DNA from: Mesorhizobium sp. 65-26
GTDB taxonomy: Bacteria; Pseudomonadota; Alphaproteobacteria; Rhizobiales; Rhizobiaceae
Reading direction: 5' to 3'
NCBI GenBank assembly: GCA_001899205.1
Contig: MKVL01000042.1
Coordinates: 223,978-287,977, forward strand
Length of the DNA: 64,000 bases
Shown here: positions 19,077-27,029 of the stretch, piece by piece
How positions within the stretch are numbered: the stretch's first letter is position 1
Layout: every line of letters begins with the position of its first letter
Position numbers and translations under genes: made by a program
The notes under the pieces: model-generated
What the model was told of the DNA's origin: nothing
The model's database searches: none
The model's input: the letters and a program-made list of their open reading frames with translations, nothing else

Positions 19077-19703
19077 ATGAGCCGTTCGTGGACCGGCGGG
19101 CCACGTCGGCGATATCCGGCGCCGCAGCCGGAGCGAGGGCTGTTGCGCAGGCTTGCCGACTACGGGTTGGCGGTCATCCTGCTCGGTCTTCTCATCCTGC
19201 TTGCCGCGCGTCTCGACCGTTTCGCGACACGGACGGCCGAGGGGGCTGCGATCATCAACGATGGCGATTCGATAACGCTTGGCGCCGAGCGCATCCGCAT
19301 GCGCGGCATCGACGCGCCCGAGTATTCGCAGGTTTGCCGCAAGGATGGTGTCGACTATCCCTGCGGCAAGCTTTCCCGGCAGTATCTGGTCGGGCTGATC
19401 GCCGGACAGCCCGTTAGCTGCAGCGGCTGGCAGCGCGACCGCTATGGCAGGCTGCTGGGGGATTGCGTAGCGGGCGGCAAGGACCTCAACCGAGCGCAGG
19501 TCGTGGCCGGCTGGGCCGTCGCCTATGGCGACTTCGAAACGGAGGAGGCCGTCGCTCGCGCGGCCAAGGTAGGCATCTGGGGTGGCACCTTCGAAAGGCC
19601 GCAGGACTGGCGGGCGAACCATCGCGGCGCGCCTGTCGAGGCACGGCACAGTCCTCTTGCCGCTGTGGGCGACGCGCTGCGCGAGTTCTTCCGTTTCCAG
19701 TAG
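19077..19703 (+). CDS. Thermonuclease (SNase)-family protein with N-terminal anchor
   Basis: 208 residues. A hydrophobic helix (LAVILLGLLILLAARL, about 31-46) likely anchors the protein with the SNase-like OB-fold outside the cytoplasm. INDGDSITLGAERIRMRGID followed by APEYSQVC aligns with the calcium/substrate-binding and catalytic region of staphylococcal nuclease (Arg, Asp, Glu), and WQRDRYGRLLGDC supplies the second arginine. Bacterial members cleave DNA and RNA or act on environmental nucleic acid; the substrate here is unknown. It is divergent from the histidine kinase. Confidence 0.87.
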   Translation: MSRSWTGGPRRRYPAPQPERGLLRRLADYGLAVILLGLLILLAARLDRFATRTAEGAAIINDGDSITLGAERIRMRGIDAPEYSQVCRKDGVDYPCGKLSRQYLVGLIAGQPVSCSGWQRDRYGRLLGDCVAGGKDLNRAQVVAGWAVAYGDFETEEAVARAAKVGIWGGTFERPQDWRANHRGAPVEARHSPLAAVGDALREFFRFQ

Positions 19704-19747
19704 CAGGTGCTCTATTGTCCAAGGCTTGTTCGAACAGGGAGCGTGCA

Positions 19748-20359
19748 ATGAAACTCTTCGACGGCAGACGGGCGCCGAATCCTAGGCGGGTCCGGGTCTT
19801 CCTCGCCGAAAAAGGTATCTTGGTTCCGCTTGTGCCGGTCGATATGGCGGCACTCGAGCATCGCGGGGGCGATGTCGGCGCGCGCAACCCGCTGCGGCGG
19901 CTGCCGGTGCTCGAGCTCGACGACGGCACCATCATCACCGAGTCGGTCGCCATATGCCGCTATTTCGAGGAATTGCAACCTGAACCCGCTCTGTTCGGCC
20001 GTGACGCGCTCGGCAAGGCACTGGTCGAGATGTGGCAGCGGCGCGTCGAACTCAACCTGCTCGCCAGCGTTGCCGCCGCCTTTCGCCACATACATCCGGC
20101 AATGAAGGAGTGGGAGGTGCCGCAGATCCCCGAATGGGGCGAGGCCAACAAGCCGAAGGCCGTGGAATTCCTAAGGTTTCTCGATGACGAACTGGCGCAT
20201 CGACCCTTCATCGCCGGGGAGGCCTACTCGATCGCCGACATTACCGGGTTGATCGCCATAGATTTCATGAAGCCGGCGCGCATCAAGGTCCCCGAGGACT
20301 GCGCGAATGTCCTGCGCTGGTACGAACTTGTGTCGAGCAGGCCGAGCGCGGCTGCGTGA
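19748..20359 (+). CDS. Glutathione S-transferase family protein
   Basis: 203 residues from ATG 19748. The N-terminal thioredoxin-like domain starts MKLFDGRRAPNPRRVRVFLA, with the cis-proline region LRRLPVLELDDGTIITESVA (the E-S pair binds the glutathione gamma-glutamyl group). The all-helical C-terminal domain contains FIAGEAYSIADITGLIAID, the N-capping-box/hydrophobic-staple motif of cytosolic GSTs. The substrate is unknown. Its last codon overlaps the next gene's GTG start, so the two are translated together. Confidence 0.92.
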   Translation: MKLFDGRRAPNPRRVRVFLAEKGILVPLVPVDMAALEHRGGDVGARNPLRRLPVLELDDGTIITESVAICRYFEELQPEPALFGRDALGKALVEMWQRRVELNLLASVAAAFRHIHPAMKEWEVPQIPEWGEANKPKAVEFLRFLDDELAHRPFIAGEAYSIADITGLIAIDFMKPARIKVPEDCANVLRWYELVSSRPSAAA

Positions 20360-20973
20360 GCCGGGAACTGGATGACTTCGCGGCGATCGTTCGCAAATGC
20401 CGCATCTGCGTCGAGCATCCGCTCGGCCGACCGCTGCCGCACGAGCCGCGGCCTGTGCTGCGGCCGTCGTCGAAGGCCCGCATCCTGATCGCGAGCCAGG
20501 CGCCCGGCACCAAAGTCCATCTGTCCGGGATGCCGTTCACCGATGCCTCAGGCGATCGCTTGCGGGACTGGCTGGGCGTGACCAGTGAGGAGTTCTACGA
20601 CATCGAGAAGTTCGCCATCGTTCCGATGGGCTTCTGCTTTCCTGGTCAGGATGCAAAGGGTGGCGACCTGCCGCCGCGCCGCGAATGCGCGCCGGCTTGG
20701 CGCGAGCAATTGATGGCGTTGATGCCGGGGATCGACCTCGTGCTGACCATCGGCATCTACGCGCAGGCCTGGCACATGGGCTCGACACGCCGCTCTTCGC
20801 TGACCGAAACCGTGATGAACTGGCGTGCCGCCTGGGACGCTTCGGTGATCCCACGGGTGCTGCCGCTGCCGCATCCGTCATGGCGCAATACGGGTTGGCT
20901 GAAGCGGAATCCATGGTTCGAAATGGATTTGCTGCCTTTCCTCAGGTCGGAAATCCGCTATCGCCTTGCCTGA
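20356..20973 (+). CDS. Uracil-DNA glycosylase-like family protein
   Basis: 205 residues from GTG 20356, overlapping the GST stop (GTGA). ILIASQAPGTKVHLSGMPFT with DASGDRLRDWLG is the motif-1 region of the UDG-like superfamily, and LPLPHPSWRN is motif 2 (HPS). Cysteines CRIC occur near the N-terminus, but the complete four-cysteine set of family 4/5 iron-sulfur UDGs is not evident. This subgroup is usually annotated only as UDG family, and DNA glycosylase activity is inferred, not shown. Coupling to a GST gene is unexplained. Confidence 0.83.
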   Translation: MSRELDDFAAIVRKCRICVEHPLGRPLPHEPRPVLRPSSKARILIASQAPGTKVHLSGMPFTDASGDRLRDWLGVTSEEFYDIEKFAIVPMGFCFPGQDAKGGDLPPRRECAPAWREQLMALMPGIDLVLTIGIYAQAWHMGSTRRSSLTETVMNWRAAWDASVIPRVLPLPHPSWRNTGWLKRNPWFEMDLLPFLRSEIRYRLA

Positions 20974-21011
20974 GCGTAGAGCAAGCAATCACTCGTAATT
21001 CGTGCATTTTG

Positions 21012-21026
21012 CAGAATTTTTTTCTT
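21012..21026. promoter_or_regulatory. Candidate Lrp-type binding site
   Basis: CAGAATTTTTTTCTT fits the E. coli Lrp consensus YAGHAWATTWTDCTR at 13 of 15 positions. It lies 55 bases before the start of the Lrp/AsnC regulator gene, where autoregulation would be expected. The stretch is AT-rich in a GC-rich genome, so chance or promoter composition is possible. Confidence 0.4.
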
Positions 21027-21080
21027 GTGAAAGGGGATGGAAGGCCCGATTATAGGGAAACTATTCCTTAGGAGCTATTG

Positions 21081-21572
21081 ATGGACCGCCTTGATCGCAA
21101 AATTCTCCGCCTGCTGCAGGAGGACGCGACGCTGGCCGTTGCCGACGTCGCCAAGAAAGTCGGCCTGTCGACGACGCCGTGCTGGCGCCGAATCCAGAAG
21201 CTTGAGGAAGAGGGTGTCATCAAGCGGCGCGTCGCCATTCTCGACCACGAGAAGGTCAATGTGCGCGTCACCGTCTTCGTTTCGATCCGCACCAATTCGC
21301 ACAGTCACGAATGGCTGAGGCGGTTTTCGGAAGTCATCCAGGAATTTCCGGAGGTGGTCGAGTTCTATCGCATGAGCGGCGATGTCGATTATCTGTTGCG
21401 CGTGGTGGTGCCGGACATCGCCGCGTATGACGCCTTCTACAAGCGGCTGATCGCCAAGATCGAGATTCGTGACGTGTCGTCGTCCTTCGCGATGGAGCAG
21501 ATCAAGTACACCACCGAAATGCCGCTGGATTACATGATCCTGGAGAAGGAGTCCGGCGCCAACGCTGCCTAG
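21081..21572 (+). CDS. Lrp/AsnC-family transcriptional regulator
   Basis: 163 residues from ATG 21081, placed by AGGAG at 21070-21074; a TTG three bases upstream is less well spaced. The N-terminal helix-turn-helix is LDRKILRLLQEDATLAVADV then VGLSTTPCWRRIQKLEEEGV; the C-terminal RAM/AsnC ligand-binding domain includes MSGDVDYLLRVVVPDIAAYD with the conserved G-x-x-D-Y motif. These regulators sense amino acids, form octamers and act locally or globally. No obvious amino-acid target gene is adjacent. Its TAG stop falls at the edge of an intergenic repeat. Confidence 0.92.
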   Translation: MDRLDRKILRLLQEDATLAVADVAKKVGLSTTPCWRRIQKLEEEGVIKRRVAILDHEKVNVRVTVFVSIRTNSHSHEWLRRFSEVIQEFPEVVEFYRMSGDVDYLLRVVVPDIAAYDAFYKRLIAKIEIRDVSSSFAMEQIKYTTEMPLDYMILEKESGANAA

Positions 21573-21671
21573 AGCATCTTGCGGCCAAATGGGAGCATCT
21601 GGCGTCGCGCAAATGCGGCAAAAACAAATAGATAGAGCGGATTTTGACGGTTCCGTTTCAACCGGAACCGG
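21571..21671 (-). repeat. Dispersed intergenic repeat, copy A
   Basis: About 100 bases. Its reverse complement aligns along its length with 48966-49072, including 20 identical bases (CTCTATCTATTTGTTTTTGC in that orientation, here 21618-21637), a GGTTCCGGTT / GGAACCG inverted pair at one end, and AGAGC-type termini. It fills the whole gap between the Lrp gene and the DUF3299 gene, and its TAGAGC end supplies the Lrp stop codon. It is too short to encode a transposase. Confidence 0.75.
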
Positions 21672-22238
21672 TCAGCTTTTCTTCTTGTTCAGGAAATTCC
21701 ACGGCGAGTTGACCGGCAACGTGACCGTATCCGGCACGCTGTCGACGTTGACGACATCGGCCTTCCGCACGGTATAGCCCGACTGAATGATCGACACGCC
21801 GTCGAGAATGAAGAGCTGGCTTTTCTCCATGCCGGGCTGCAGCGTCCCAGTGACGGCGACCGGTTGATAGGCTTCCGGCATGCGGTAGGGGTGAGCCGGC
21901 GTGACCAGGACGATCTGGTTCGGCGGCGGCGTCGGCATATGGCTGCACGCGCCGGTCCATGGAACCAGCAGGAACTGGTAGACAAGGTCACCCTCGCGAT
22001 CCACGGGCAATGCATAGCCGGCCAGCGTGATTGCCTTGCCCTGCAAGCCGGTCGACAGGGTTTCGCCGTGATCCGGCAACTTGGCGGCGATCATGGGCAG
22101 ACCGACATTCTCGCCCGCTGCCTGCGTGGCGGGGCGCAGGTCCTTCCAGAGGATATGCGCGACGTCCTGCGCCGCCGCCGCTCCGGAAAATGCAAGCAGA
22201 CTGGCGAACACCGCCGCTGATTTGAGAAGATCGTTCAT
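21672..22238 (-). CDS. DUF3299 family exported protein
   Basis: 188 residues with a Sec signal peptide (MNDLLKSAAVFASLLAFSGAAAAQ). The mature part has ILWKDLRP, ITLAGYALPVDREGDLVYQF and LLVPWTGACSHMPTPPPNQI, the DUF3299 pattern (a conserved Cys and His beside PPPPNQ). Periplasmic location is likely; the conserved Cys/His could bind a metal, but the family's role is not established. No partner gene sits beside it. Confidence 0.85.
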   Translation of the reverse strand: MNDLLKSAAVFASLLAFSGAAAAQDVAHILWKDLRPATQAAGENVGLPMIAAKLPDHGETLSTGLQGKAITLAGYALPVDREGDLVYQFLLVPWTGACSHMPTPPPNQIVLVTPAHPYRMPEAYQPVAVTGTLQPGMEKSQLFILDGVSIIQSGYTVRKADVVNVDSVPDTVTLPVNSPWNFLNKKKS

Positions 22239-22314
22239 GGCGACGCACTTTCGACCACCCCGACCGCCAGGTCGAGTAAAACCGTGGTGATTCCCGGCCG
22301 GTCTTTCGGCGCGG

Positions 22315-22911
22315 TTATCGCGGAGGGTTCTCCGCCGCCAGCCGCATTACCAGGCGACGCGAGCCGGCGACACCCGTCTCGACGAAGCCGCGCGCGACAA
22401 ACATGTCCCGGAATCCCATGAACCGGTAGCTTGGCGATGCTTTCTCGACCGGATAGGCCTCGATGATGTGGGCGCCTTTGGCGAAGGCATGCTCGACAGC
22501 GGCATCCAGCAGCGCCGTCGCCAGTCCCGACCCGCGCAAGTCCCTGGGCTCGTAGAAGCAGACGATCGACCAGACGCCAGCTGCCCCTTGGTCCTGCCTG
22601 GGCGTCAGTTTCCTGTAAGTGTCGCGCGGCGCGACCGAACACCAGCCCACGGGGCGTCCTTCCGCTTCGGCGACGATGCCGACCGGCGTGCCCGCGTCGA
22701 TCAGCGCCATCATCGAGCGTTTCTTATCGTCATTCTCTGCCTGCCCACGGTTCGGCAAGGGACGCCAGGCCATGCACCAGCAGTATTTCGGAGCGCCGGG
22801 CTGCTCGAACAGGCTTTCGAAAGCGCCGCGCGTCGACGGTGTCACGTCGACGAAGCGGATGTGGGCGAGATCAGGCTTTTCTGGCGGCGAGCCGCTCGAG
22901 CGTCCTGGCAT
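22315..22911 (-). CDS. GNAT-family N-acetyltransferase
   Basis: 198 residues; ATG 22911 is preceded by AAGGAG at good spacing even though this overlaps the upstream gene by 41 bases. The acetyl-CoA site is seen around VWSIVCFYEPRDLRGSGLAT with the Q/R-x-x-G-x-A-like loop, followed by ALLDAAVEHAFAKGAHIIEA and the YRFMGFRDMFVARGFVETG motif typical of GNAT C-termini. The substrate is unknown. It appears co-transcribed with the AlkD-like gene. Confidence 0.85.
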   Translation of the reverse strand: MPGRSSGSPPEKPDLAHIRFVDVTPSTRGAFESLFEQPGAPKYCWCMAWRPLPNRGQAENDDKKRSMMALIDAGTPVGIVAEAEGRPVGWCSVAPRDTYRKLTPRQDQGAAGVWSIVCFYEPRDLRGSGLATALLDAAVEHAFAKGAHIIEAYPVEKASPSYRFMGFRDMFVARGFVETGVAGSRRLVMRLAAENPPR

Positions 22912-23575
22912 CCGTCAACTCCTTCACCGCGTCCTTACCGATCCAGCGCGCCGACTTGTCGGCGGATGCGGCAAGTTTCCTGCTCAACGCAAGGGCGGGG
23001 ACATGCAGCGATGTCGACCGCTTGCCGATCTGTCGCAGCGCCCAGTTCACCGCCTTGCGGACGAAATTGCGCTCGTCGTCGGCATGCGTTTCGATGAGCG
23101 AAAGATAGGATATGAAGGTGGCGTCCGGTTCCTTCTTGAGGTGAACCGCGGCCCAGGCCAGCATGGCGAAGGCCGTGCGGCGGACGAATTCCCGCTCGTC
23201 GGCGGCGAACACCGCGACCAGTTCGCGCCAGAATGGCGTCTCCGCGAAGAGGTCGGCAACGCCGTCGACAATCTCCCAGGAATCGAAATCACCCGACCAT
23301 CGCCGGCACTGGTCGGGTGTGAGTTTCCTGGCATCGGCGGTGAAGGCCGCCAACAGGCGTGCCTCGCGGATGTTGCTTTCCCACAGCAGCAATGCGCGTT
23401 CGTGGTTCTTCCTGAGTTTGCGCGCCAGCGGTCGAAGGTCCGAATTGCCGACACCGAGGGCCGTTGCCGTGTTGATGCCGAAACGCGCCATGCCGGCACG
23501 GTTCGCTTCCGTGCCGATCGAGCGCAGATGAGCGATGATTTCCGCCGCGCTCCAGTCCGGACCGGGCAGGGACAT
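22871..23575 (-). CDS. DNA alkylation repair (AlkD-like) protein
   Basis: 234 residues, all alpha-helical, arranged as HEAT-like repeats. Typical sequence includes GVGNSDLRPLARKLRKNHER, LLAAFTADARKLT, and FVRRTAFAMLAWAAVHLKKE. AlkD proteins excise bulky or cationic alkylated bases without base flipping, but many homologues lack proven activity. It lies 6 bases after the dehydrogenase gene and overlaps the acetyltransferase gene, forming a three-gene unit. Confidence 0.85.
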   Translation of the reverse strand: MSLPGPDWSAAEIIAHLRSIGTEANRAGMARFGINTATALGVGNSDLRPLARKLRKNHERALLLWESNIREARLLAAFTADARKLTPDQCRRWSGDFDSWEIVDGVADLFAETPFWRELVAVFAADEREFVRRTAFAMLAWAAVHLKKEPDATFISYLSLIETHADDERNFVRKAVNWALRQIGKRSTSLHVPALALSRKLAASADKSARWIGKDAVKELTDARTLERLAARKA

Positions 23576-23581
23576 GCCGTA

Positions 23582-24451
23582 TTACTTTTCCAGCCGCGCC
23601 AGCAGCGAGGACGTGTCCCAGCGCCGGCCGCCCATTTCCTGCACATCCTTGTAGAACTGGTCGACGAGCGCGGTCACTGGCAGCTTGGCGCCGTTGCGAT
23701 CAGCCTCGGCGAGGCAGATGCCAAGATCCTTGCGCATCCAGTCGATGGCGAAGCCGAAATCGTATTTTCCGACATTCATCGTCTTGTGGCGGTTCTCCAT
23801 CTGCCAGGAGCCGGCGGCGCCCTTGGAGATCACCTCGACGACCTTCTCGATGTCGAGCCCGGCCTTCTTGCCGAAATGGATGCCTTCGGCCAGTCCCTGC
23901 ACCAGTCCGGCAATGCAGATCTGGTTGATCATCTTGGTAAGTTGCCCGGCCCCTGCGGGGCCCATCAGCCCGACCATGCGGGCATAGGCGTCGATGACCG
24001 GTCTGGCCCTGTCGAATGCCTCCTGCTCGCCGCCGACCATCACCGTCAGCACGCCGTTTTCCGCGCCCGCCTGTCCGCCGGACACCGGTGCGTCGAGAAA
24101 CGAGAAGCCGCGCGCCTGCGTGGCCTGGGAGAGTTCGCGCGCGACTTCAGCCGAGGCGGTGGTGTTGTCGATGAAGATCGCGCCCTTCTTCATCGACTGG
24201 AAGGCGCCGTTGGCGCCAGTCGTCACCGAGCGCAGATCATCGTCGTTGCCGACGCAGGAGAAGACGAAATCCTTGCCAGTCGCGGCCTCCGCCGGCGTTG
24301 CAGCGACATGGCCACCATGTTCGGCAGCCCATTTTTCAGCCTTGGCGCGGGTGCGGTTGTAGACGGTGACGTCGTGGCCGCCCTTGTTCTTCAGGTGCGC
24401 GGCCATCGGATAGCCCATCACGCCAAGACCGAGAAATGCCACCGATGCCAT
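23582..24451 (-). CDS. NAD(P)-dependent beta-hydroxyacid dehydrogenase
   Basis: 289 residues. The Rossmann motif is FLGLGVMGYPMAAHL at the N-terminus; FLDAPVSGGQAGAENGVLTV is the substrate-binding signature of the 3-hydroxyisobutyrate/tartronate-semialdehyde reductase family, and GAGQLTKMINQ holds the catalytic lysine. Possible substrates include 3-hydroxyisobutyrate, tartronate semialdehyde or succinic semialdehyde; motif-level reading cannot separate them. No valine-catabolism genes are nearby. Confidence 0.9.
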   Translation of the reverse strand: MASVAFLGLGVMGYPMAAHLKNKGGHDVTVYNRTRAKAEKWAAEHGGHVAATPAEAATGKDFVFSCVGNDDDLRSVTTGANGAFQSMKKGAIFIDNTTASAEVARELSQATQARGFSFLDAPVSGGQAGAENGVLTVMVGGEQEAFDRARPVIDAYARMVGLMGPAGAGQLTKMINQICIAGLVQGLAEGIHFGKKAGLDIEKVVEVISKGAAGSWQMENRHKTMNVGKYDFGFAIDWMRKDLGICLAEADRNGAKLPVTALVDQFYKDVQEMGGRRWDTSSLLARLEK

Positions 24452-24506
24452 GTTTGAATGCTCCGCGAAAAATGAAATGCCGCGCAGGGTTTAGAGCATT
24501 TTACCG

Positions 24507-24524
24507 CCGAGTGGAATCACTCGG
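24507..24524 (-). terminator. Hairpin downstream of the amino-acid permease operon
   Basis: CCGAGTG-GAAT-CACTCGG is a perfect 7-base-pair hairpin 57 bases beyond the end of the permease gene. On the minus strand it is followed by CGGTAAAATGCTC rather than a clean T run, so termination is only possible. The adjacent TTTAGAGCATTTTACCG resembles the AGAGC-type ends of the intergenic repeats seen elsewhere here. Confidence 0.35.
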
Positions 24525-24580
24525 GGTCCCGGAATGCTGTGGGCCAAGCCAAGACAGGCGGACCAGAGGCCGCCTTGATC

Positions 24581-25402
24581 TCACCGCTTCAGATGCACGG
24601 TGATGCGGCGCTCGATCCATTCCACGCCGTTACGCAGGATCTCGACCATCACCAGATAGACGATCGCCACCCAGATATAGGCTTGGAAGTCGAAGGATTT
24701 GGCATAGGCGAGCTTGGCGTTGCCCATCAGGTCGTAGACGGTGATGATGGCCACGATCGCCGAGGCCTTGATCATCAGGACGAGTTCGTTGCCATAGGGG
24801 CGCAGCGCCACGACAAGCGCCTGCGGCAGGATCACCTTGCGCAGCGTGAGCAGCTTGTGCAGGCCGAGCGAGGCGGCGCCCTCCCATTGGCCCCGGGGAA
24901 CGCTTTCGATTGCGCCGCGCAGGATTTCGGCCTGGTAGGCCGCGGTGTTGAGCGCGAAAGCGAAGACGCCGCAATTGAAGGCGTCACGGAAGAACCACCA
25001 GAGCCCGACACTTTCAAGCTCGACCCGGAACGAGCCCACCCCGTAGTAGACGAGGTAGACCTGAACCAGCAGGGGCGTGCCGCGGAAGAAGTAGACGTAG
25101 CAATAGGCGAGCCCGGACAAGATGCCGTTCTTCGACATGCGGCCATAGGTGACCGGCAGGGAGAGGATCGCGCCGGCGATCATGGAGACCACGACCAATG
25201 ACAGCGTCGTCCCCAGCCCCTGGAGGTAGGCCGGCGCATAGCGGAAGAAGAAGTCGGTATTCCAGGCGGAGACGAGATAGGCGACGATGCCGAGGCCGAA
25301 GATAATCCACAGGCCGACAAGCGCGTATCCTAGAATACGGGCGCGCGACCAGCCGCGGGCCTGGGGCGGTGGCGGCTCGACGATGGTTTCAGTGACGCTC
25401 AC
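24581..25402 (-). CDS. Polar amino acid ABC transporter permease, HisM type
   Basis: 273 residues from GTG 25402, which overlaps the stop of the preceding permease gene (GTGA). The domain starts with YLQGLGTTLSLVVVSMIAGA, and carries FFRGTPLLVQVYLVYYG and the EAA loop EGAASLGLHKLLTLRKVILP, all typical of HisM/GltK-type permeases. An N-terminal helix (about 27-48) precedes the core. It should pair with the next HisQ-like subunit. No ATP-binding subunit is encoded in the operon. Confidence 0.92.
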   Translation of the reverse strand: MSVTETIVEPPPPQARGWSRARILGYALVGLWIIFGLGIVAYLVSAWNTDFFFRYAPAYLQGLGTTLSLVVVSMIAGAILSLPVTYGRMSKNGILSGLAYCYVYFFRGTPLLVQVYLVYYGVGSFRVELESVGLWWFFRDAFNCGVFAFALNTAAYQAEILRGAIESVPRGQWEGAASLGLHKLLTLRKVILPQALVVALRPYGNELVLMIKASAIVAIITVYDLMGNAKLAYAKSFDFQAYIWVAIVYLVMVEILRNGVEWIERRITVHLKR

Positions 25403-26118
25403 CGTGTCGCCCCCTTGCGTGCGAGAGAGCGCACAATGAAGCCGGTGGCGATCGATGACAGGATGGCCAGCACGAGGAAGACCAGCGCCGCAAGGCTGTA
25501 GAAGAGGAAGGAATGCTTGGTCACACGGGCAGCCACGCCGGCGTTGCGCAACGTCTCCGCGAGGTTGACCACCGAGACCAGCGACGTGTCCTTGAGCAGG
25601 ATCAGCCAGCAATTCTCCAGGCCCGGAAAGGCGATGCGCACCAGCTGCGGCAGGATCACCTTGCGCATGGTCTGCCATTTCGACAGGCCGATGGCGTAGC
25701 CGCCTTCATACTGGCCCTTCGGTATGGCGCGGAAGGCCGAAAGGAAAACCTCGCTGGCGTAGGAGGAAAAGATCAGCGACAGCACGATCATGCCGGCGAT
25801 GAAGCTGTTCACGTCGATTGTCGCGTCCGGATTGAACCAACGGATGACGTGCTGCAGCAGCAAGGGCATGCCGAAGAAGAACAGGAAGAGCGTCACCAGC
25901 TCGGGCAGGCCGCGAAACACCGTGGTGTAGATGTTGGCGGCTAGCCGCAGCGACGGTTCTTCCTGCTGCTTGGCGAAGGCGACGAAGAAGCCGATGACGA
26001 GGCCGAAGGGAAGCGTGGCGAGCGCGAGCGCGATGGTGACCAGCGCGCCATAGGCGATATCGTCCGACCAGCCATCAGGTCCCCAGCTGAGAAGCGTCCA
26101 AATGGTTGGGCCTGGCAT
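25399..26118 (-). CDS. Polar amino acid ABC transporter permease, HisQ type
   Basis: 239 residues. It has GALVTIALALATLPFGLVIG at the start of the transmembrane core, VFRGLPELVTLFLFFFGMPL, and an EAA loop EGGYAIGLSKWQTMRKVILP that binds the ATPase. Five membrane segments are predicted. It is separated from the binding-protein gene by 76 bases containing a strong hairpin and overlaps the HisM-type gene by four bases. Confidence 0.92.
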   Translation of the reverse strand: MPGPTIWTLLSWGPDGWSDDIAYGALVTIALALATLPFGLVIGFFVAFAKQQEEPSLRLAANIYTTVFRGLPELVTLFLFFFGMPLLLQHVIRWFNPDATIDVNSFIAGMIVLSLIFSSYASEVFLSAFRAIPKGQYEGGYAIGLSKWQTMRKVILPQLVRIAFPGLENCWLILLKDTSLVSVVNLAETLRNAGVAARVTKHSFLFYSLAALVFLVLAILSSIATGFIVRSLARKGATR

Positions 26119-26155
26119 CCGTCCGACTTATCCCCCGATAGTCCTGAAACCAAAG

Positions 26156-26183
26156 CGGGGCGATGGGGAAGCCCACCGCCCCG
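26156..26183 (-). promoter_or_regulatory. Intercistronic hairpin between binding-protein and permease genes
   Basis: On the minus strand CGGGGCGGTGGG-CTTC-CCCATCGCCCCG folds into a 12-base-pair stem with one G-U pair. It begins 12 bases past the binding-protein stop. Hairpins in this place are known in other ABC operons to stabilise the upstream mRNA or partly terminate transcription, giving excess binding protein; that role here is inferred. No long T run follows. Confidence 0.6.
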
Positions 26184-26194
26184 ACTGACCTTCA

Positions 26195-26983
26195 TCAGGA
26201 AGAAGACTTACCGTAGACGTCGAACTTGAAGTACTTGTCGTTGATTTCCTTGTATTTTCCGTTTGCGCGGATGGCGTCGATCGCCGCGTTCAGCTTGTTG
26301 ACGAGATCGGTCTCGCCCTTGCGCACGGCAATGCCGGCGCCGGGGCCGAAGATCTCGACAGGCTGCGGATCTGGCGTGCCGAGGATCTTGCAGCAGGCGC
26401 CATCCGGCGTGTCCAGCCACTGGCTGAGCACGACGATATCGTCCTCGATGGCGTCGAGACGGCCATTGGCGAGGTCGGCCTGCTCCTCGGGGCTGCTCGG
26501 ATAGCCCTTGATGGTGCTGTCCGTGTAGGTCTTCGAGGCGTAGTTGAAGTGCGTGGTGGTGGTGGCGACGCCGATCGTCTTGCCGGCGAGGTCAGCCTTG
26601 GTCACGCCCTTGAGGGTAGAGTCCTTCGGCACTGCGAGCGCGGAAGGCGTGTTGTAGTATTTGTGCGTGAAGTCGACCTTCTGCTGCCGCTCCGGCGTGA
26701 TCGACATGGAGGCGACGATGGCGTCGAACTTGCCAGCCTGAAGGGCGGGGATGATGCCGTCCCAGTCCTGCGCGACGAAGGTGCACTTGACCTTCATTTC
26801 ATCGCAAAGCGCCTTGGCGATATCGATGTCGAAGCCGACGAGCTGGCCATCAGAGGTCAGGTTGTTGAACGGAGGGTAGGCGCCCTCGGTGCCGATCCTC
26901 AGGGTCTTTTCCTGAGCCTGGGCTACGCCGAGCGTCAGCAGCGCGGCCGAGGCGGCGAGCGCGATACGCAGTGCAATACGCAT
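26195..26983 (-). CDS. Polar amino acid ABC transporter substrate-binding protein
   Basis: 262 residues with a signal peptide (MRIALRIALAASAALLTLGV, cleaved after AQA). LRIGTEGAYPPFNNLTSDGQ and LVGFDIDIAKALCDEMKVKC are the family-3 binding-protein signature; VAQDWDGIIPALQAGKFDAI and MSITPERQQKVDFT follow. This pattern is closest to lysine/arginine/ornithine- or histidine-binding ArgT/HisJ proteins. It is the promoter-proximal gene of the three-gene importer unit. Confidence 0.92.
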   Translation of the reverse strand: MRIALRIALAASAALLTLGVAQAQEKTLRIGTEGAYPPFNNLTSDGQLVGFDIDIAKALCDEMKVKCTFVAQDWDGIIPALQAGKFDAIVASMSITPERQQKVDFTHKYYNTPSALAVPKDSTLKGVTKADLAGKTIGVATTTTHFNYASKTYTDSTIKGYPSSPEEQADLANGRLDAIEDDIVVLSQWLDTPDGACCKILGTPDPQPVEIFGPGAGIAVRKGETDLVNKLNAAIDAIRANGKYKEINDKYFKFDVYGKSSS

Positions 26984-27029
26984 GATGTCCTCTCTTTAGG
27001 TCCCGGCCGTCGTTCCGAACGGCTCTTTG

